From Actinoplanes sp. TBRC 11911 (lineage in GTDB: Bacteria > Actinomycetota > Actinomycetes > Mycobacteriales > Micromonosporaceae), in the NCBI RefSeq assembly GCF_012933445.1, contig NZ_JABBNC010000034.1:1-64000 (forward strand): a DNA stretch of 64,000 nucleotides, given 5' to 3'. The notes beneath the pieces are model-generated. The model saw only the letters and a program-made list of their open reading frames with translations. It searched no databases and had not been told where the DNA came from. Numbering within the stretch: position 1 is the first letter of the stretch; the number at the start of each line of letters is the position of its first letter. A program made the translations under genes and the position numbers. Below are positions 61,950-64,000 of the stretch, in pieces.

Positions 61950-63224
61950 ATGGCGGGGTCAGGAACCGCGTACGTACTCGGCGGTTCCCTCGCCGGGCTA
62001 CTCACGGCCGTGGTGCTGTCCGAGCGATTCGACCGCGTGGTGGTCCTGGAACGCGACCGGGTTCCCGACGGTGCCCGGGCTCGCCGCGGCGTCCCGCAGA
62101 GCCGGCATCTGCACGCCCTGCTGAGTCGTGGACTGACCACACTGGAGGAGCTTCTCCCCGGCTTCCTCGCGGAGATGGTGCGTGCCGGCGCGGCCACCGG
62201 CGACCTGATGGAAGATGTGCAGTGGTTCGTCGAGGGCAGGCCGGTCAGCCGCCGCCCCGCCGGGATCACCGGGCTGTCGGCCAGCCGGCCACTGCTCGAG
62301 TGGGTGGTGCGCCGCCGGATCACCGAGCGGCCAGGAATCGTTTTCGTGCCCGGCTGTGTCGTCGACGGCTTGATCACCACGCCGCACCGGCGACGGGTCG
62401 TGGGCGTACGGGCAAATGTCGCCGGAAAGGTCCGCGAGTGGACCGGTGCCGACCTGGTCGTCGACGCCACCGGACGGGCCACCTTATCGCCGCGATGGCT
62501 CGAGGAGATCGGGTGCTCGATCCCGGTCGAATCACAACAAATCCGTCTCGCGTACGCCTCCCGGCCGTATCGCCGGCATGGCCAGGACCTCGGCGGCCAC
62601 CTCGGCACCGCCTCCTGGGCGTACCCGGGCCATCCCTACAGCGGGTTCGTGTTCGCTGAGGAGGGCGACCGCTGCATCCTGATGATGGCCGGCTACTCCG
62701 GAGCCCCGCTGGCCACCGATGACGCCGGGCTGCTGGAGGTTGCGAACCAACTGCCCACCGACGTCCTGTCGCGTCTCCTTCGCGGCGGCACACCACTTGG
62801 CCCCGCCGCTCTGATGCGGTTTCCTGCCGAACGTCGCTACCGCTTCGACCGCACCAGCCGGCTGCCCGCCGGTTTCCTCCCGATCGGAGACGCGATCTGC
62901 TCGTTCAACCCGTCGTACGGGCAGGGCATGACGGTGGCGGCGATGGAAGCGCGATTGTTGCGGGACCTGCTCGCGGGAGCCGGCGACGATCTGCCGCAAC
63001 GGTTCCTGGCCGAGTCGGCCCCGATCATCGACGTGCCGTGGCAGCTGGCCACCGGCAACGACCGCAGGTTCGAGCCAGGCTACGACCCGGCCGCGGACCC
63101 GATGGCACCTCTTCGGGCCGGGGTGAGCCGGGACCGGGAGCTGGCGCTCGCCTTCCTGCGGGTTGCACAGCTCATCGATCCGCCGTCGCGGTTCGGCGAT
63201 CCGGACATCCTGGCCCGCGTGTGA
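61950..63224 (+). CDS. FAD-dependent monooxygenase/epoxidase-like protein
   Basis: 424 residues. N-terminal FAD fold YVLGGSLAGLLTAVVLSERFDRVVVLERD with a degenerate first motif (GGSLAG), then RRGVPQSRHLHALLSRG, and the second FAD motif LPIGDAICSFNPSYGQGMTVAAMEA. This resembles FAD monooxygenases of the squalene-epoxidase/PHBH-like group seen in secondary metabolism. The tryptophan-halogenase WxWxIP motif is absent. Substrate unknown. Confidence 0.85.
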   Translation: MAGSGTAYVLGGSLAGLLTAVVLSERFDRVVVLERDRVPDGARARRGVPQSRHLHALLSRGLTTLEELLPGFLAEMVRAGAATGDLMEDVQWFVEGRPVSRRPAGITGLSASRPLLEWVVRRRITERPGIVFVPGCVVDGLITTPHRRRVVGVRANVAGKVREWTGADLVVDATGRATLSPRWLEEIGCSIPVESQQIRLAYASRPYRRHGQDLGGHLGTASWAYPGHPYSGFVFAEEGDRCILMMAGYSGAPLATDDAGLLEVANQLPTDVLSRLLRGGTPLGPAALMRFPAERRYRFDRTSRLPAGFLPIGDAICSFNPSYGQGMTVAAMEARLLRDLLAGAGDDLPQRFLAESAPIIDVPWQLATGNDRRFEPGYDPAADPMAPLRAGVSRDRELALAFLRVAQLIDPPSRFGDPDILARV

Positions 63225-63234
63225 ACGGTGTCGC

Positions 63235-63335
63235 TCACCGGGCCCGAGTCCTTGTGCCGCCACTCGTCCGGCGATAACCCGAACTCCCGGCGGAAGGCAC
63301 GGTGAAACGTCCGTATCCCTGCTGGGATCCGTGCG
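63235..63335 (-). pseudogene. Remnant of an AraC-family regulator C-terminus
   Basis: Reading the minus strand, GSQQGYGR in one frame is followed one frame over by TFHRAFRREFGLSPDEW and RHKDSGP. Together these match the second HTH and end of an AraC-type regulator (G-[FY]-x-S-Q-x(4)-R-x-FHRAFRREFGLSP). The frameshift lies at about 63310 and the rest of the gene is missing. Too short to be functional. Confidence 0.55.
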
Positions 63336-63459
63336 CCCTGGACGGACTGGTGCGCTCCTTGATCAACCTGACCTGAGCCGCCGTTGCCGGAAGTACATCA
63401 GCTGACGCGGGATCCGACACTCCGGTGAACGCGGGCGCTGGTGCGGCGTTCCTAGCAGT

Positions 63460-63948
63460 ATGAGGACCTTTCCCGAAGACTTCGAGGACCGCGGCCAATT
63501 GGTCACCGTCGTGGTTCGGACCGATTACTCGGACAATGTCGCCTGGCGGCGCGTCCGGGCTGCGCTCGACAATACGGGCCCCACGTTTGTGATAGAGGGA
63601 CCGGAATGGGACGGCGCGACCGTCGACGAGGTGCTCGAGGCGTCCGCCCCGCACGCCGTCCTCGCGGTGGTTTTCATCGCCGACGCGCAGACCATGTCGT
63701 CGGCCGAATATCCACTTCTTGCGGTTGCCTCCATAACGCCCGACCACGACGACTATGAGGAGACGATCTGGAACGGCCGGGACTTCCGCACGCTGCCGCG
63801 CGCCTCGCATGAGATCCATCGGGGCCTCGAACTGCTCACCGACGCTTTCGCCAGCCTCGCGTCGGTCGCCCATTCTCATCCTGGCGTCGTCTTTCGCGGA
63901 CGACAGTTCAGCGGTCGCGGGCCGGCCGGGGCCAAACCGTCCGCGTAG
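63460..63948 (+). CDS. DUF6924-like hypothetical protein
   Basis: 162 residues starting MRTFPEDFEDRGQLVTVVVRTDYSDN. The pattern (VVRTD[FY]SD near the start, a central AVLAVVFIADAQTM, LLAV and a late FR-x-LP-x(5)-IHRGLELLTDAF) resembles the DUF6924 family of actinobacteria. Alpha/beta fold likely, no membrane segment. Function unknown. The tail after residue ~140 (HPGVVFRGRQFSGRG) is compositionally different. Confidence 0.65.
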   Translation: MRTFPEDFEDRGQLVTVVVRTDYSDNVAWRRVRAALDNTGPTFVIEGPEWDGATVDEVLEASAPHAVLAVVFIADAQTMSSAEYPLLAVASITPDHDDYEETIWNGRDFRTLPRASHEIHRGLELLTDAFASLASVAHSHPGVVFRGRQFSGRGPAGAKPSA

Positions 63949-64000
63949 CCGGAGCGACGCAGGGAGAGCCCCGATCCTTCAGACGGATGACGATGATCAC

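Noticed and set aside
61950-63224. Flavin-dependent tryptophan halogenase
   Set aside because: The FAD fold fits broadly, but the WxWxIP motif that distinguishes halogenases from monooxygenases is absent.

Overview
The window is very GC-rich, with GTG starts common, many 4-bp stop/start overlaps, an F420-type luciferase-like oxidoreductase, an ECF41-type sigma factor, a MymA-type monooxygenase and several STAND NTPases. This fits an actinomycete chromosome, and the mix of genes suggests a Micromonosporaceae/Actinoplanes-like organism (inference from gene content only). No rRNA, tRNA, CRISPR array, integrase or transposase was recognised. The window is ordinary chromosome interrupted by several gene-free, repeat-rich islands.

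Layout. 1-905: repeat island with the first copy of a structured element. 906-14128: an SMP-30 lactonase, a CBS protein, a metNIQ methionine importer behind a structured leader, a secreted S33 peptidase, an MBL-fold hydrolase, a glycine riboswitch with L-serine dehydratase, a quinone-oxidoreductase-like enzyme, a CopC protein, an SDR/hydrolase pair, another hydrolase and a CGNR regulator divergent from an EamA exporter. 15211-16870: repeat island with the second element copy. 16871-23288: TetR/GMC-oxidoreductase pair, then a small adaptor-like protein and an unusual double-NTPase STAND protein (NB-ARC followed by NACHT), then an XRE/TPR regulator. 23297-27465: a locus organised like mycobacterial virS-mymA (AraC-type regulator divergent from a Baeyer-Villiger monooxygenase, SDR and hydrolase, translationally coupled). 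27563-34051: twin paralogous small proteins, an FAD oxidase, a membrane NACHT-HEAT protein directly behind a PLP decarboxylase. 34052-35419: repeat island with a GGATATTTCC-type array and the third element copy. 35420-45909: DedA, MaoC dehydratase, a six-gene minus-strand run (phosphatase, GntR, dehydrogenase, MFS, esterase, methyltransferase), proline iminopeptidase, hybrid histidine kinase, L-2-hydroxyglutarate oxidase. 45910-46560: island with the fourth element copy. 46561-56819: mannose-6-phosphate isomerase, GNAT, a repeat-tailed protein, a 46-bp array, an aldo/keto reductase under a MerR-type promoter, DUF5995, MFS, amino-acid-oxidase-like protein, Asp23, AbfB-domain membrane protein. 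56820-57671: island with a 62-bp array homologous to the one at the left edge and a partial element. 57705-63948: ECF41 sigma, lone type IV prepilin, esterase, F420-type oxidoreductase, 2H phosphoesterase, FAD monooxygenase, AraC remnant, DUF6924 protein.

The most interesting signal is not a gene. Four intergenic islands (about 0.4, 16.2, 35.0 and 46.35 kb) carry the same element: a 15-18 bp perfect hairpin on a conserved core (ACCTTGG/CCAAGGT family) with compensatory base changes between copies, flanked by repeated GATGTGRGA-N6-GTCCRYTGT modules at fixed distances. A fifth partial copy lies at 57.3 kb. Each copy sits beside tandem-repeat arrays. Covariation argues for selection on structure, either as an RNA or as folded DNA. 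The second highlight is the double-NTPase STAND protein with its upstream small protein, which shares a KQVN-[IV]-x-G-x-N-x-GPI motif.
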